64,000 nucleotides of DNA from Variovorax paradoxus (GTDB taxonomy: Bacteria > Pseudomonadota > Gammaproteobacteria > Burkholderiales > Burkholderiaceae_C), in the NCBI RefSeq assembly GCF_009755665.1, contig NZ_CP046622.1, positions 1,674,001 through 1,738,000 on the forward strand, in the 5' to 3' direction. This document shows, piece after piece, positions 45,173-56,150 of this stretch (position 1 is the first letter of the stretch; every line of letters begins with the position of its first letter). The position numbers and the translations under genes are program-made. A model generated the notes under the pieces. It did no database searches. It had not been told where the DNA came from and saw nothing but the letters and a program-made list of their open reading frames with translations.

Positions 45173-45439
45173 ATGCCCAAGGTCCCTTCTTCCGCCGCCT
45201 CCAGCCCGGCGCCCACGCCCGACACCGGGCCGCTGCCGGCCAGCTACGAAGCCGGGCTCCAGGAGTTGGAACAATTGGTTGCAGAGCTCGAGTCGGGCCA
45301 ACTGCCGCTCGACCAGTTGCTTGGCAGCTACCAGCGCGGTGCCGCGCTGCTCGCCTTCTGTCGCGAGAAGCTCCAGGCGGTCGAAGACCAGATCAAGGTG
45401 CTGGACGCGGGCAGCCTCAAGCCCTGGACCGCCGAATGA
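45173..45439 (+). CDS. xseB: Exodeoxyribonuclease VII small subunit
   Basis: An 88-residue helical protein with a low-complexity Ser/Pro/Ala N-terminal tail (1-25) and the XseB core: [43 protein letters not shown]. It binds XseA to form the nuclease that degrades single-stranded DNA. The ATG at 45173 is the first that does not extend into non-family sequence. It overlaps ispA by 4 bp (ATGA), the usual order in proteobacteria. Confidence 0.92.
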   Translation: MPKVPSSAASSPAPTPDTGPLPASYEAGLQELEQLVAELESGQLPLDQLLGSYQRGAALLAFCREKLQAVEDQIKVLDAGSLKPWTAE

Positions 45440-46350
45440 GCGCCGCTGTGGCCGATTGGGACGCCGCCCGGCTGGCAGGCTGGAGCGAGCCGCATCTGGC
45501 GCGTGTCGAAGCCGCGCTGTCGCGCTGGGTCGGCGTCGATGCACCGGTGCTGCTCGGCGATGCCATGCGCTATGCCGTGCTCGACGGCGGCAAGCGGCTG
45601 CGGCCTTTGCTGGTGCTGGCCGCGAGCGAGGCAGTGGGCGGCAATGCGGCTGCGGCGCTGCGCGCGGCCTGCGCCACCGAACTCATCCATGCCTACTCGC
45701 TGGTGCACGACGACCTGCCGAGCATGGACAACGACGTGCTGCGGCGGGGCAAGCCGACGGTGCACGTGAAATTCGGTGAGGCCGATGCACTCCTGGCCGG
45801 CGACGCCCTGCAGGCACTGGCCTTCGAACTGCTCACGCCCGAAGGCGATGAGATTCCCGCAGTCACACAGGCCACGCTGTGCCGCCTGCTTGCGCGTGCC
45901 GCGGGCAGCCAGGGCATGGCCGGCGGGCAGGCGATCGACCTTGCCAGCGTGGGCTTGGCCCTGAACGAAGCGCAGTTGCGTGAAATGCACCGCCTGAAGA
46001 CCGGCGCGCTGCTGCAGGGCAGCGTCGAAATGGGTGCGGCCTGCGCTGCCAGCGTGGCGCCCGCCGCACTGGCCGCCCTGCGCGACTACGGCGCGGCCAT
46101 CGGCCTGGCGTTCCAGGTGGTGGACGACATTCTCGACGTGACCGCCGATTCGGAAACTCTCGGCAAGACGGCCGGCAAGGACGCGGCCGCGGACAAGCCC
46201 ACTTATGTCTCGCTGTGGGGCCTCGACGGCGCGCGTGCGCAGGCAAAACAGCTGCTTGCCGAATCGCTCGCTGCGCTCGAGCGCAGCGGCCTGGCCGAGA
46301 CCGCGGCACTGCGCGCGCTGGCCCACATGGTCGTCGACCGCGACCGATGA
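45436..46350 (+). CDS. ispA: Farnesyl (polyprenyl) diphosphate synthase
   Basis: A 304-residue prenyltransferase that condenses DMAPP and IPP to geranyl and farnesyl diphosphate in the cytoplasm. The first Asp-rich motif is [10 protein letters not shown] and the second is [18 protein letters not shown], which binds IPP, and the FARM region [12 protein letters not shown] are intact. It lies between xseB (4-bp overlap) and dxs (12-bp gap), a conserved isoprenoid operon. Confidence 0.95.
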   Translation: MSAAVADWDAARLAGWSEPHLARVEAALSRWVGVDAPVLLGDAMRYAVLDGGKRLRPLLVLAASEAVGGNAAAALRAACATELIHAYSLVHDDLPSMDNDVLRRGKPTVHVKFGEADALLAGDALQALAFELLTPEGDEIPAVTQATLCRLLARAAGSQGMAGGQAIDLASVGLALNEAQLREMHRLKTGALLQGSVEMGAACAASVAPAALAALRDYGAAIGLAFQVVDDILDVTADSETLGKTAGKDAAADKPTYVSLWGLDGARAQAKQLLAESLAALERSGLAETAALRALAHMVVDRDR

Positions 46351-46362
46351 ACTGCTGAACAG

Positions 46363-48246
46363 ATGGACAAGAAGAACCACGACGCTCCCATGGCCCCGCT
46401 GCTTCCCACGCTCCACGATCCCTCGCCCATCCGCCAGTTCGACCGGGCCCAGCTCAAGCAGCTGTCCGACGAAGTGCGCGCCTGCGTGCTCGACAACGTT
46501 TCGCGCACCGGCGGGCACCTGAGTTCCAATCTGGGAACGGTGGAGCTCACGGTCGCGCTGCACCATGTGTTCAACACGCCGCACGACCGGCTGGTGTGGG
46601 ACGTGGGCCACCAGACCTATCCGCACAAGATCCTCACGGGCCGGCGCGAGCGCATGCCCACGCTGCGGCAGATCGGCGGCATCTCGGGCTTTCCGCAGCG
46701 AAGCGAGAGCGAGTACGACACCTTCGGCACCGCGCACTCGTCCACCAGCATCTCGGCCGCGCTGGGCATGGCCATGGCCGCCAAGCAAAAGGGCGAAGAC
46801 CGCCATGCGGTGGCCATCATCGGCGACGGCGCGCTCACCGCGGGCATGGCCTTCGAGGCGCTCAACAACGCCGGCGTGTGCGACTGCAAGCTGCTGGTGA
46901 TCCTGAACGACAACGACATGTCGATCAGCCCGCCGGTCGGCGCGCTCAACCGCTACCTTGCGCAGCTGATGAGTGGCAACTTCTACGCCGCAGCCAAGAA
47001 CGTGGGCAAGAGCGTGCTGCGCGCCGCGCCGCCGCTGTTCGAGCTGGCCAAGCGCTTCGAGCAGCATGCCAAGGGCATGGTGGTTCCGGCCACGCTGTTC
47101 GAGCAGTTCGGCTTCAACTACGTGGGCCCCATCGACGGGCACGACATCGATTCGCTGGTGCCCACGCTCGAGAACCTCAAGCACCTGGACGGCCCGCAGT
47201 TCCTGCACGTGGTCACCAAGAAGGGGCAGGGCTACAAGCTGGCCGAAGCCGACCCGGTGGCCTATCACGGCCCCGGCAAGTTCGATCCTCAGGTGGGGCT
47301 GGTCAAGCCCGCCGCCGTGGCCAAGCAGACATTCACGCAGGTCTTCGGCCAGTGGCTGTGCGACATGGCGGCGCATGACGGCCGCCTGGTGGGCATCACG
47401 CCCGCCATGCGCGAAGGCTCGGGGCTGGTCGAGTTCGAGCAGCGCTTTCCCGACCGCTACTATGACGTCGGCATTGCCGAGCAGCATGCCGTGACCTTTG
47501 CGGCCGGCCTTGCATGCGAAGGCCTGAAGCCGGTGGTCGCCATCTATTCGACCTTTCTGCAGCGCGCCTACGACCAGCTGATTCATGACGTGGCAATCCA
47601 GAACCTGCCCGTGGTGTTTGCGCTCGACCGCGCGGGCCTGGTGGGTGCCGATGGCGCCACGCATGCGGGCGCGTACGACATCCCGTTCCTGCGCTGCATT
47701 CCCAACATGAGCATTGCGTGCCCGGCCGACGAACGCGAATGCCGGCAGCTGCTGTCGAGCGCCTACGAACAGAACCATCCGGTAGCGGTGCGCTATCCGC
47801 GCGGAGCGGGCGCCGGCGTCACGCCGCACCTGGCGCTCGATGCGCTGCCGTTCGGCAAGGGCGAAGTGCGCCGCGAAGGCAAGCGCATTGCCATCCTCGC
47901 GTTCGGCACCTTGCTGTACCCCGCGCTCACGGCAGCCGAATCGCTCGACGCCACGGTGGTCAACATGCGCTGGGCCAAGCCGCTCGACGTCGAGCTGCTG
48001 CTGCAGGTGGCGGGCACGCACGACGCCATCGTCACGCTCGAAGAGGGCGCCCTCATGGGCGGCGCAGGCAGTGCGGTGCTCGAGGCGTTGCAGGCGGCCA
48101 ACGTGCAGAAGCCGGTGCTGCAGCTGGGCTTGCCCGACCGCTTCATCGAGCACGGCGATCCGGCCAAGCTGCTCGCGTCCATCGGCCTCGACGCGGCCGG
48201 CATCGAAGCCTCCATCGCTCGGCGCTTCGGCTCCGTCGCAGGGTAA
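46363..48246 (+). CDS. dxs: 1-deoxy-D-xylulose-5-phosphate synthase
   Basis: A 627-residue thiamine diphosphate enzyme making DXP from pyruvate and glyceraldehyde 3-phosphate, the first step of the MEP pathway. It shows [17 protein letters not shown], the TPP motif [18 protein letters not shown] through LNDNDMSI, the transketolase-like active region [10 protein letters not shown] and [18 protein letters not shown], and the C-terminal domain. The length is typical. Supplying dxs and ispA from one operon links precursor and prenyl-chain formation. Confidence 0.96.
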   Translation: MDKKNHDAPMAPLLPTLHDPSPIRQFDRAQLKQLSDEVRACVLDNVSRTGGHLSSNLGTVELTVALHHVFNTPHDRLVWDVGHQTYPHKILTGRRERMPTLRQIGGISGFPQRSESEYDTFGTAHSSTSISAALGMAMAAKQKGEDRHAVAIIGDGALTAGMAFEALNNAGVCDCKLLVILNDNDMSISPPVGALNRYLAQLMSGNFYAAAKNVGKSVLRAAPPLFELAKRFEQHAKGMVVPATLFEQFGFNYVGPIDGHDIDSLVPTLENLKHLDGPQFLHVVTKKGQGYKLAEADPVAYHGPGKFDPQVGLVKPAAVAKQTFTQVFGQWLCDMAAHDGRLVGITPAMREGSGLVEFEQRFPDRYYDVGIAEQHAVTFAAGLACEGLKPVVAIYSTFLQRAYDQLIHDVAIQNLPVVFALDRAGLVGADGATHAGAYDIPFLRCIPNMSIACPADERECRQLLSSAYEQNHPVAVRYPRGAGAGVTPHLALDALPFGKGEVRREGKRIAILAFGTLLYPALTAAESLDATVVNMRWAKPLDVELLLQVAGTHDAIVTLEEGALMGGAGSAVLEALQAANVQKPVLQLGLPDRFIEHGDPAKLLASIGLDAAGIEASIARRFGSVAG

Positions 48247-48276
48247 ACCCCGGCGAGCAGCCTGTAAGCAGGTTTT

Positions 48277-48282
48277 TACAAT
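48277..48282 (+). promoter_or_regulatory. Putative -10 (TACAAT) upstream of dctP
   Basis: TACAATCG lies 31 bp after the dxs stop and 78 bp before the dctP ATG, and the terminator-like hairpin at 48306-48336 lies between this box and dctP. If this is the dctP promoter, the hairpin falls inside its leader and could attenuate expression. Confidence 0.35.
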
Positions 48283-48305
48283 CGCGGCGACTCACGAAAG
48301 TCGTC

Positions 48306-48336
48306 AACGCGGCCACAAGCCGCGTTTCGTTTTTTC
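48306..48336 (+). terminator. Rho-independent terminator after dxs, or dctP leader attenuator
   Basis: AACGCGGC (48306-48313) pairs with GCCGCGTT (48319-48326) around CACAA and is followed by TCGTTTTTT. It most simply ends the xseB-ispA-dxs transcript. Because a TACAAT box precedes it, it could also act as an attenuator for dctP. Confidence 0.8.
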
Positions 48337-48359
48337 CAATGCACTCGGAGTGAATTTCA

Positions 48360-49442
48360 ATGGATCGTCGTTCCCTCATTAAAAACGCCGGCATTGCCGG
48401 CGTTCTGGCCGCCGGCATTGCGCCCGCAGTTCATGCGCAAGCCGCCGTCCGCTGGCGCCTGGCCTCCAGCTTTCCCAAGTCGCTGGACACCATCTATGGC
48501 GGCGCGGAAGTGTTTGCCAAGGCGGTCAAGGCCATGTCGGGCGGCAAGTTCGAGATCTCGGTTCATGCCGGCGGCGAGCTGATGCCTCCCTTCGGCGTGG
48601 TGGACGGCGTTCAAAACGGTTCGGTCGAGATGTGCCACACCGTGCCTTACTACTTCTACGGCAAGAACCCCGCATTCGCGCTGGGCTCGGCCATTCCGTT
48701 CGGCCTGAACTCGCGCCAGATGAACGCGTGGATGATGCACGGCAACGGCCGCAAGCTCATGAACGAGTTCTACGCCAAGTACAACATGCTGAGCCTTGCC
48801 GGCGGCAACACGGGCTGCCAGATGGGCGGCTGGTATCGCAAGGAAATCAAGTCGCCTGCCGACTTCAAGGGCATGAAGATGCGCCTGGGCGGCGGCCTCA
48901 TCGGCGACGTGATGACCAAGCTCGGCGCGGTGCCGCAAAGCATCCCCGGCGGCGAGATCTACCAGTCGCTCGAAAAGGGCACGCTGGATGCCGCCGAGTG
49001 GGTCGGTCCTTACGACGACCAGAAGCTCGGCTTCAACAAGGTTGCGCCGTTCTACTACTACCCCGGCTGGTGGGAAGGCGGTCCTGAAGTGGACTTCTTC
49101 ATCAACCAGAAGGCGTTCGACGGCCTCTCGGCAGAGAACAAGGCCATCGTGGAAGCCGCTGCGGCCGTTGCTTCGTCCGACATGCTCGCCAAGTACGACG
49201 CGCTGAACCCCACCGCGCTGAAGCAGCTGGTGGCGTCCAAGACCAAGGTGCTGCCGTTCTCGCAGGCCGTGCTCGACGCCTCCTTCAAGGCCTCGATGGA
49301 AGTGTTCGCAGAGAACGACGCCAAGAGCCCCGAGTGGAAGAAGATCTACGCCGACCTGCGCACTTTCCAGCGCGACCAGGTGCTGTGGTTCCGCTTCGCC
49401 GAATCGGCTTTCGACAACTTCATGTCCAAGCAGAAGCTCTGA
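48360..49442 (+). CDS. dctP: TRAP transporter substrate-binding protein (DctP/TakP-like)
   Basis: A 360-residue periplasmic protein. The signal DRRSLIKNAGIAGVLAAGIAPAVHAQ carries a double Arg and may be Tat-type. The DctP fold is evident: GGAEVFAKAVKAMSGGKFEI, the GGNTGCQMGGWYRKEI segment around the conserved Arg, and WVGPYDDQKLGFNKVAPFYY. The last two stretches closely resemble TakP, which binds 2-oxo acids with a sodium ion, so an alpha-keto acid ligand is likely. The permeases lie convergently downstream. A strong terminator follows. Confidence 0.9.
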   Translation: MDRRSLIKNAGIAGVLAAGIAPAVHAQAAVRWRLASSFPKSLDTIYGGAEVFAKAVKAMSGGKFEISVHAGGELMPPFGVVDGVQNGSVEMCHTVPYYFYGKNPAFALGSAIPFGLNSRQMNAWMMHGNGRKLMNEFYAKYNMLSLAGGNTGCQMGGWYRKEIKSPADFKGMKMRLGGGLIGDVMTKLGAVPQSIPGGEIYQSLEKGTLDAAEWVGPYDDQKLGFNKVAPFYYYPGWWEGGPEVDFFINQKAFDGLSAENKAIVEAAAAVASSDMLAKYDALNPTALKQLVASKTKVLPFSQAVLDASFKASMEVFAENDAKSPEWKKIYADLRTFQRDQVLWFRFAESAFDNFMSKQKL

Positions 49443-49465
49443 TCCGCGGCTTCGGCCCGGCAAAG

Positions 49466-49494
49466 AAAAAGCCCGCATCGCGCGGGCTTTTTTT
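49466..49494. terminator. Bidirectional terminator between dctP and dctM
   Basis: AAAGCCCGC (49468-49476) and GCGGGCTTT (49482-49490) form a perfect stem with loop ATCGC. It has a T-run on the plus side and an A-run on the other side, so it can act on both converging transcripts. Confidence 0.9.
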
Positions 49495-49542
49495 CGTCTG
49501 GGGCCTGCGCGGTGCGCAGGCCCTGGGGCACGGGTAAGGGCC

Positions 49543-51357
<1,815 letters not shown>

Positions 51358-51368
51358 GATGTTCCGGT

Positions 51369-51968
51369 TCAGCTGGACTTGGTTTGCGCTTCGGCCAACC
51401 GGCGGATCGACTCGGCAAGCTCTTCTTCAGCGGTTTTTTCGCCTCGCTTGGCCGTCGGGTCTTCGATGCGGCCTTGCAGGAAGGCAATGCGCTTGATCAG
51501 CTCGGACCATCCCTGCAGCATCAGCAAGCCGAAACCGAGCGGAATCATTGCGTAGACCGGCCAGCGGATCAGGCCGCCCGCGTTGTTCGACATTTCGCCC
51601 GAGCGGTAGCCCTGCATGAAGAACGGAATGCCGTACCAGAGCACGGCCAGGCAGAACGGGGTGAGAAAGAAGACAAATCCGATGATGTCGATCCAGATCT
51701 GCCCGCGCTTGGACAGCTTTCCGGCGAGTACGTCGACCTTCACGTGCTCCTGGTTCAGCAGCGTGTAGCCCGCCGCAATCAGGAACGATGCCGCGAACAG
51801 GTACCACTGGACCTCGAGATACGCGTTGGAACTGACGTTGAAGGCCTTGCGGACCACCGCGTTGATGGCGCTGATGACCGTGGACGCCAGGATGAGCCAG
51901 ATCACGTACTTGCCGATCTGGCCGTTCAGCCAATCGACCGCGCGCGAAAATCTGAGCAGGAAATTCAT
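51369..51968 (-). CDS. dctQ: TRAP transporter small permease (DctQ)
   Basis: A 199-residue four-helix subunit of the TRAP permease. The family stretches are SSNAYLEVQWYLFAASFLIAAGYTLL and HVKVDVL, followed by RGQIWIDIIGFVFFLTPFCLAVL and PLGFGLLMLQGWSELIKRIA. The soluble C-terminal tail (about 165-199) is charged. With dctM it forms a leftward pair whose promoter should lie in 51969-52160, where no clear hexamers are seen. Confidence 0.9.
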   Translation of the reverse strand: MNFLLRFSRAVDWLNGQIGKYVIWLILASTVISAINAVVRKAFNVSSNAYLEVQWYLFAASFLIAAGYTLLNQEHVKVDVLAGKLSKRGQIWIDIIGFVFFLTPFCLAVLWYGIPFFMQGYRSGEMSNNAGGLIRWPVYAMIPLGFGLLMLQGWSELIKRIAFLQGRIEDPTAKRGEKTAEEELAESIRRLAEAQTKSS

Positions 51969-52160
51969 GCTCTTCTCCAGAAGAATGGATGCTTGGATGC
52001 AGAAGCGGTCCGGACTCGGCCGGCAGGCGGCGGTCGGGGCTTTTGCGGACGCGCGATTTTATCGGCGCGGGGAGCCGTTTTCAGGCGGGGCCGGGCGGTG
52101 TATTCCCGTAGACGCGCTCGCCGTGCGCCGCACTGGTGCCGCGGCTCGCCATAATGAAAC

Positions 52161-53450
52161 ATGCCATCGTCGCCGCCCCTGCTGCCCACGGGCCTGCCGC
52201 ACTCCATCGATTCGCCCGACATGCGGCGAGCCGGCCGCGAGCTGCTGTCGCTGGCCCTCATGGACGCGCGCAACCACACGCTTCACCTGCTGTCGCTTTA
52301 TGAAGAGGCGCTGGGTTCGTCCAGCCTTGCGGTGCCGCGCACCGAAGACGCGGGCGTGGTGCCGCCGGTCTGGCTGGCAGGGCACATCGGCTGGTTCGCC
52401 GAATGGTGGATCGGCCGCAACACGCAGCGTGCTTTCGGCGCCGATTGCCCGGTGCGCCCGACGCGGCTGGCCGCCATCGATCCCCACGCCGACGACTGGT
52501 GGGATCCCGCCCAGGCCACGCGGGAGCGGATCTGGTCGCCCGACCTGCCGGACCTTGGCCAGACCAAGGCCTACCTGCTCGAAACGCTCGAAAGCACGCT
52601 CGAGCTGCTCGAGCATGCGGCCGAGACCGACCCGGGCCTGTACTTCTATCGCCTCGCGCTTTTCCACGAAGACCTGCGCGGCGAGCAGCTCATCGTCATG
52701 GCGCAGACGCTGGGGCTGTCCCTCGGCATCGAGCCGCTGCCGGTCTCGGTCACGCGCGAGCCGCTGGTGCTGCCTTCCACGCAGTGGGAACTCGGCCTGC
52801 CCGCCGACTGCGGATTCGCCTTTGCGCAGGAGCAGGGCGCGCATCTCGTCGACGTGCCCGAATTCGAAATCGACGCCCAGCCCGTCACCTGGAACCAGTA
52901 CATCGAGTTTGTCGACGAAGGCGGCTACGACCGCGAGGAGCTCTGGCATCCGGAAGGTTGGCGCTGGCTTTCCGCGCAGATCGAGGGGCGTCGCGGGCCG
53001 CGGCACGTCGAGCAGATCGGCGCTGCCCGCAACGGCACCGGTGGCTCGGTGCTGCAGCACCGTTTCGGTGCAACCGTGCGTGCGGCCGGCCACCACGGCG
53101 CGGTGCACCTGAGCTGGTGGGAGGCCGATGCCTGGGCGCGCTGGGCCGGCCGGCGCATCGCGACCGAGGTCGAATGGGAGATTGCGGCGCACACGGCCGC
53201 ACGGCGCGGCTTTCGTTGGTCCGACGTGCATGAATGGACCGCGGGCACGCTGCGGCCATGGCCCGGCTTCAGGGCCGACCCGTGGAGCGGCGGCGGAGAG
53301 TTCGACCCGACCGCGGCATTCGGCCGGGCCCGTGTGCTGCGCGGCGCCTCGTTCGCGACCCGCGCCCGCTTGCGCTCGCCGCGACGCCGCGGATTTGCGC
53401 TGCCGGGCCGCGATGACGGTTTCTTCGGGTTCAGAACCTGTAGCCTGTGA
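52161..53450 (+). CDS. EgtB/SenA-like non-heme iron enzyme (DinB_2 + FGE-sulfatase fold)
   Basis: A 429-residue protein with an N-terminal DinB-like helical domain (about 20-190) and a C-terminal formylglycine-generating-enzyme fold (about 200-425: VTWNQYIEFVDEGGY, VHLSWWEADAWARWAGRRI, EWTAGTLRPWPGF, VLRGASFATRARL). This is the layout of EgtB/SenA, which join histidine betaine to sulfur or selenium donors. Of the three expected iron ligands, His75 (LAGHIGW) and His169 (HEDLR) are present, but the second His of HxxxH is Arg173. No SenB, SenC or EgtD gene is adjacent, so the activity is uncertain. Confidence 0.75.
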   Translation: MPSSPPLLPTGLPHSIDSPDMRRAGRELLSLALMDARNHTLHLLSLYEEALGSSSLAVPRTEDAGVVPPVWLAGHIGWFAEWWIGRNTQRAFGADCPVRPTRLAAIDPHADDWWDPAQATRERIWSPDLPDLGQTKAYLLETLESTLELLEHAAETDPGLYFYRLALFHEDLRGEQLIVMAQTLGLSLGIEPLPVSVTREPLVLPSTQWELGLPADCGFAFAQEQGAHLVDVPEFEIDAQPVTWNQYIEFVDEGGYDREELWHPEGWRWLSAQIEGRRGPRHVEQIGAARNGTGGSVLQHRFGATVRAAGHHGAVHLSWWEADAWARWAGRRIATEVEWEIAAHTAARRGFRWSDVHEWTAGTLRPWPGFRADPWSGGGEFDPTAAFGRARVLRGASFATRARLRSPRRRGFALPGRDDGFFGFRTCSL

Positions 53451-53464
53451 CTCATCCCAGTCTT

Positions 53465-53484
53465 CGCGCACTTCGTGTCGCTTC
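53465..53484. repeat. Second copy of a 20-nt dispersed repeat
   Basis: It is identical to 33188-33207 (CGCGCACTTCGTGTCGCTTC). It lies just beyond the EgtB/SenA-like gene and overlaps the end of the convergent MFS gene by 2 bp. Outside the 20 bases the two sites differ. Confidence 0.6.
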
Positions 53485-54919
53485 AACAGCCGCCGTCATC
53501 TGACGACAGCGGCGGCGCCACTTCCTCCAGCGGCTTGCGCTCCGCATCGGCCGCATAGCGCAGCGCCAGCAGGCCCGCGACGATGACCAGCGCGGCGCCG
53601 ATGAGATAGCCCACCATCACGGCGCCCCGGCTCCCGGTTTCGATGAGCGCGCCGAACAGCACCGGCGCCACGAAACCGCCCGCACCCATGCCGATGGCGT
53701 AGAAGATGGCGATGGCCATCGCGCGCATCTCGAGCGGGAACACTTCGCTGACCGTGAGATAGGCGGAGCTGGCCGCTGCCGAGGCCAGGAAGAACACCGC
53801 CGACCAGCACAGAGCCTGGCTGCGCGCGTCGAGCCAGCCCATCATGAAGGCCCAGCCTGTGAGCGCGAGCCCGACGCCGGCCAGCACATAGGTCAGCGCG
53901 ATCATCTTGCGCCGGCCCACGCTGTCGAACAGCGGTCCCAGCAGCAGCGGCCCCAGCACGTTGCCGAGCGCGAACGGAAAGATATACAGCGCCACGTTGT
54001 CTTCAGCCACGCCGTAAAAGCGCGTGAGCACCAGCGCATAGGTGAAGAAGATCGCGTTGTAGAAGAAGGCCTGCGACACCATGAGCGCCACCGCGACCAC
54101 GCTGCGCTCGCGGTAGCGGCGCAACAGCACGTGCGCCACTTCGCGCATTGTTGGACTCCGACGATTCCCAACGTAGGCGACGCGGCCCTGCGCGGCAGGC
54201 AGCCGCCCATGCTGCGCCTGCACCTCGGCCTCGATGGCCTCGACGATACGCAGCGCCTCGTCGGCGCGGCCGTGCGCCATCAGCCATCGCGGGCTCTCGG
54301 GCACGTTGCGCCGCACCAGCAAGATGGCCACTGCCAGCACCGCGCCCAACGCAAAGCCCGCGCGCCAGCCCCACACTGGCCCGATCACTCGCGCATCGAG
54401 CAGCACCAGGCTGAGCGCGGCCCCGAGCCCTGCGCCAATCCAGAAGCTGCCGTTGATGGCAAGGTTCACGCGGCCGCGCACGCGTGCCGGAATGAGCTCG
54501 TCGATGGCCGAGTTGATGGCCGCGTATTCGCCGCCGATGCCCAGCCCCGTGATGAAGCGGCAGAGCACAAAGAAGGCAAAGTCCGGCGAGAACGCGGTGG
54601 CCAGCGTGCCCAGCGTATAGACCACGAGCGTGACGAGAAACAGTTTCTTGCGCCCGAGCCGGTCGGTCAGCCGGCCGAAGAGCAGGGCGCCGACGACCGC
54701 GCCGGCAATGTAGATCGAACCCGACCAGCCGATCTGGGCGGCGCTGAGGCCCAGCGTGTCGGGCCGCTCGAGCACGGCGCCTATGGAGCCCACCAGCGTG
54801 ACCTCGAGGCCGTCGAGCACCCAGGCCACGCCGAGGGCAATCACCACGCGCCAGTGCCAGCGCGACCATGGGAGGCGGTCGAGCCGGGCCGGAATGTCGC
54901 TGTGCACAGCATCCGTCAT
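53483..54919 (-). CDS. MFS transporter, sugar/metabolite-porter type
   Basis: A 478-residue 12-helix permease. Motif A after helix 2 is GRLTDRLGRKKLFLV, repeated in the second half as GPLFDSVGRRKMIAL. CRFITGLGIGGEYAAINSAIDEL and NVPESPRWLMAHGRADEA are typical of the sugar-porter and organic-acid MHS branches. The start is taken as ATG at 54919; GTG at 54925 is possible. The substrate is unknown. It is convergent with the EgtB/SenA-like gene and 50 bp downstream of the ModE-type regulator. Confidence 0.86.
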   Translation of the reverse strand: MTDAVHSDIPARLDRLPWSRWHWRVVIALGVAWVLDGLEVTLVGSIGAVLERPDTLGLSAAQIGWSGSIYIAGAVVGALLFGRLTDRLGRKKLFLVTLVVYTLGTLATAFSPDFAFFVLCRFITGLGIGGEYAAINSAIDELIPARVRGRVNLAINGSFWIGAGLGAALSLVLLDARVIGPVWGWRAGFALGAVLAVAILLVRRNVPESPRWLMAHGRADEALRIVEAIEAEVQAQHGRLPAAQGRVAYVGNRRSPTMREVAHVLLRRYRERSVVAVALMVSQAFFYNAIFFTYALVLTRFYGVAEDNVALYIFPFALGNVLGPLLLGPLFDSVGRRKMIALTYVLAGVGLALTGWAFMMGWLDARSQALCWSAVFFLASAAASSAYLTVSEVFPLEMRAMAIAIFYAIGMGAGGFVAPVLFGALIETGSRGAVMVGYLIGAALVIVAGLLALRYAADAERKPLEEVAPPLSSDDGGC

Positions 54920-54969
54920 GGGCACAACCTTAACTTATTGGCCCGCCGGCGTGGCCTTCGACTGCAATT

Positions 54970-56076
54970 TCAGTGCTTGTGTGCCTTCTCGCGCTGGAAG
55001 GTCCACCACGGGAGCAACTCGCGCAACGACTGCACTTCGCCGCTGCCTGCGGCTTGGTAGCCGGGCAAGGTGCCAAGCAGGTGCTGCCAGCTTGCACTCT
55101 GCAGCACCGCGACCAGCGCCTGCATTGCAGGCTGTTCGAGTGCCGACTTCAGGCAGGCCAGGTGATAGCGCTCATGCACCAGCGGCACGAATCCGAGGCC
55201 CTCGGCGTGGGCGGCCGATTCAACCCCGAGTCCGGCATCGGCTTGGCCCGAAGCCACAGCGTGCGCCACGGCGGCATGCGAGGTTTCGCAGCGTTCGTAG
55301 CCCATGAGCGCAGCGGCATCGAGGCCCGTTTGCGACAGCAGTTCATCGAGCAGCACGCGCGTGCCGGTGCCGATGGCGCGGTTCACATAGCGTGTGCGCA
55401 GCCGCGCCACATCCGCCAGCGAGCGCAGTCGCAACGGATTGCCGGGCGCCACGAGCAGGCCCTGCGTGCGCCGCGCAAAGCCGATGAGCTTGTGCTGCCC
55501 GGGCTTGAGCAGCGGCTGGTAGGTGCGTTGCGCCAATGAGCCCTGCGGCGGATGCTCCAGTGTGTGAAAGCCCGCCATCACGCAGCGGCCCTGGTTCAGC
55601 GCGCGTATCGCATCGACACTGCCCGTGAAGTGAATGTCCAGGTGCAGTTGCGCAGTGCCCGCCGCATGCGTGCGCAGCAGGGCCAGCGCATCGTCGTGGC
55701 TTGCCTGCAGGCTCAGCACATGGGTGCGGTCGTCGAAGGCGAGGGCGAAGGCACGCTCGAGTTCGGCATGCAGCGCTTCGATCTGCGGCGCCAGCCGCGC
55801 CTGCGCCTGGCGCTCGGCCCACAGCAGCTTGTCGCCGAATTCGGAAAGCTGCGCACGTTGGCCCTGCTCGCTCTGTACCAGTGCGTGCCCGAGCGTCTGT
55901 TCCCAATGCTTGAGCTCACCCCACACATGGCGGTAAGACAAGCCGAGCGCGCGCGCCGCGGCCGAGATGGAGCCATGCTCGCGCACCGCCTGCAGCAGTT
56001 GCATCAGTGGATTGCGAATCTGCCGCGAACCGCTGCGGCGGGGACGGATCGCGTAGGAAAGGTCGATCTGTTGCAC
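54970..56076 (-). CDS. ModE-type HTH regulator with periplasmic-binding-like domain
   Basis: A 368-residue protein. The N-terminal winged helix (about 20-80: MQLLQAVREHGSISAAARALGLSYRHVWGELK) is of the ModE/LysR kind. The C-terminal half (about 120-350) matches a PBP-like sensor with GFHTLEHPPQG and RYVNRAIGTGTRVLLDELL. Members of this group often sense molybdate or related ligands, but no mod genes are nearby. GTG at 56076 is chosen from the conserved IDLSYAIRP start; ATG at 56004 is the alternative. It may control the adjacent MFS or transaminase gene. Confidence 0.78.
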   Translation of the reverse strand: MQQIDLSYAIRPRRSGSRQIRNPLMQLLQAVREHGSISAAARALGLSYRHVWGELKHWEQTLGHALVQSEQGQRAQLSEFGDKLLWAERQAQARLAPQIEALHAELERAFALAFDDRTHVLSLQASHDDALALLRTHAAGTAQLHLDIHFTGSVDAIRALNQGRCVMAGFHTLEHPPQGSLAQRTYQPLLKPGQHKLIGFARRTQGLLVAPGNPLRLRSLADVARLRTRYVNRAIGTGTRVLLDELLSQTGLDAAALMGYERCETSHAAVAHAVASGQADAGLGVESAAHAEGLGFVPLVHERYHLACLKSALEQPAMQALVAVLQSASWQHLLGTLPGYQAAGSGEVQSLRELLPWWTFQREKAHKH

Positions 56077-56150
56077 GGGGGCTGGCGGGAGGGAAATGAA
56101 GGCGGGCTCATTATGCAGAGCCGCCCATCGCCAACCGCCGCCGCCGTGCG

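Noticed and set aside
45328..48153. 941-residue open frame antisense to ispA and dxs
   Set aside because: Same shadow effect. Both plus-strand genes have complete catalytic motifs.
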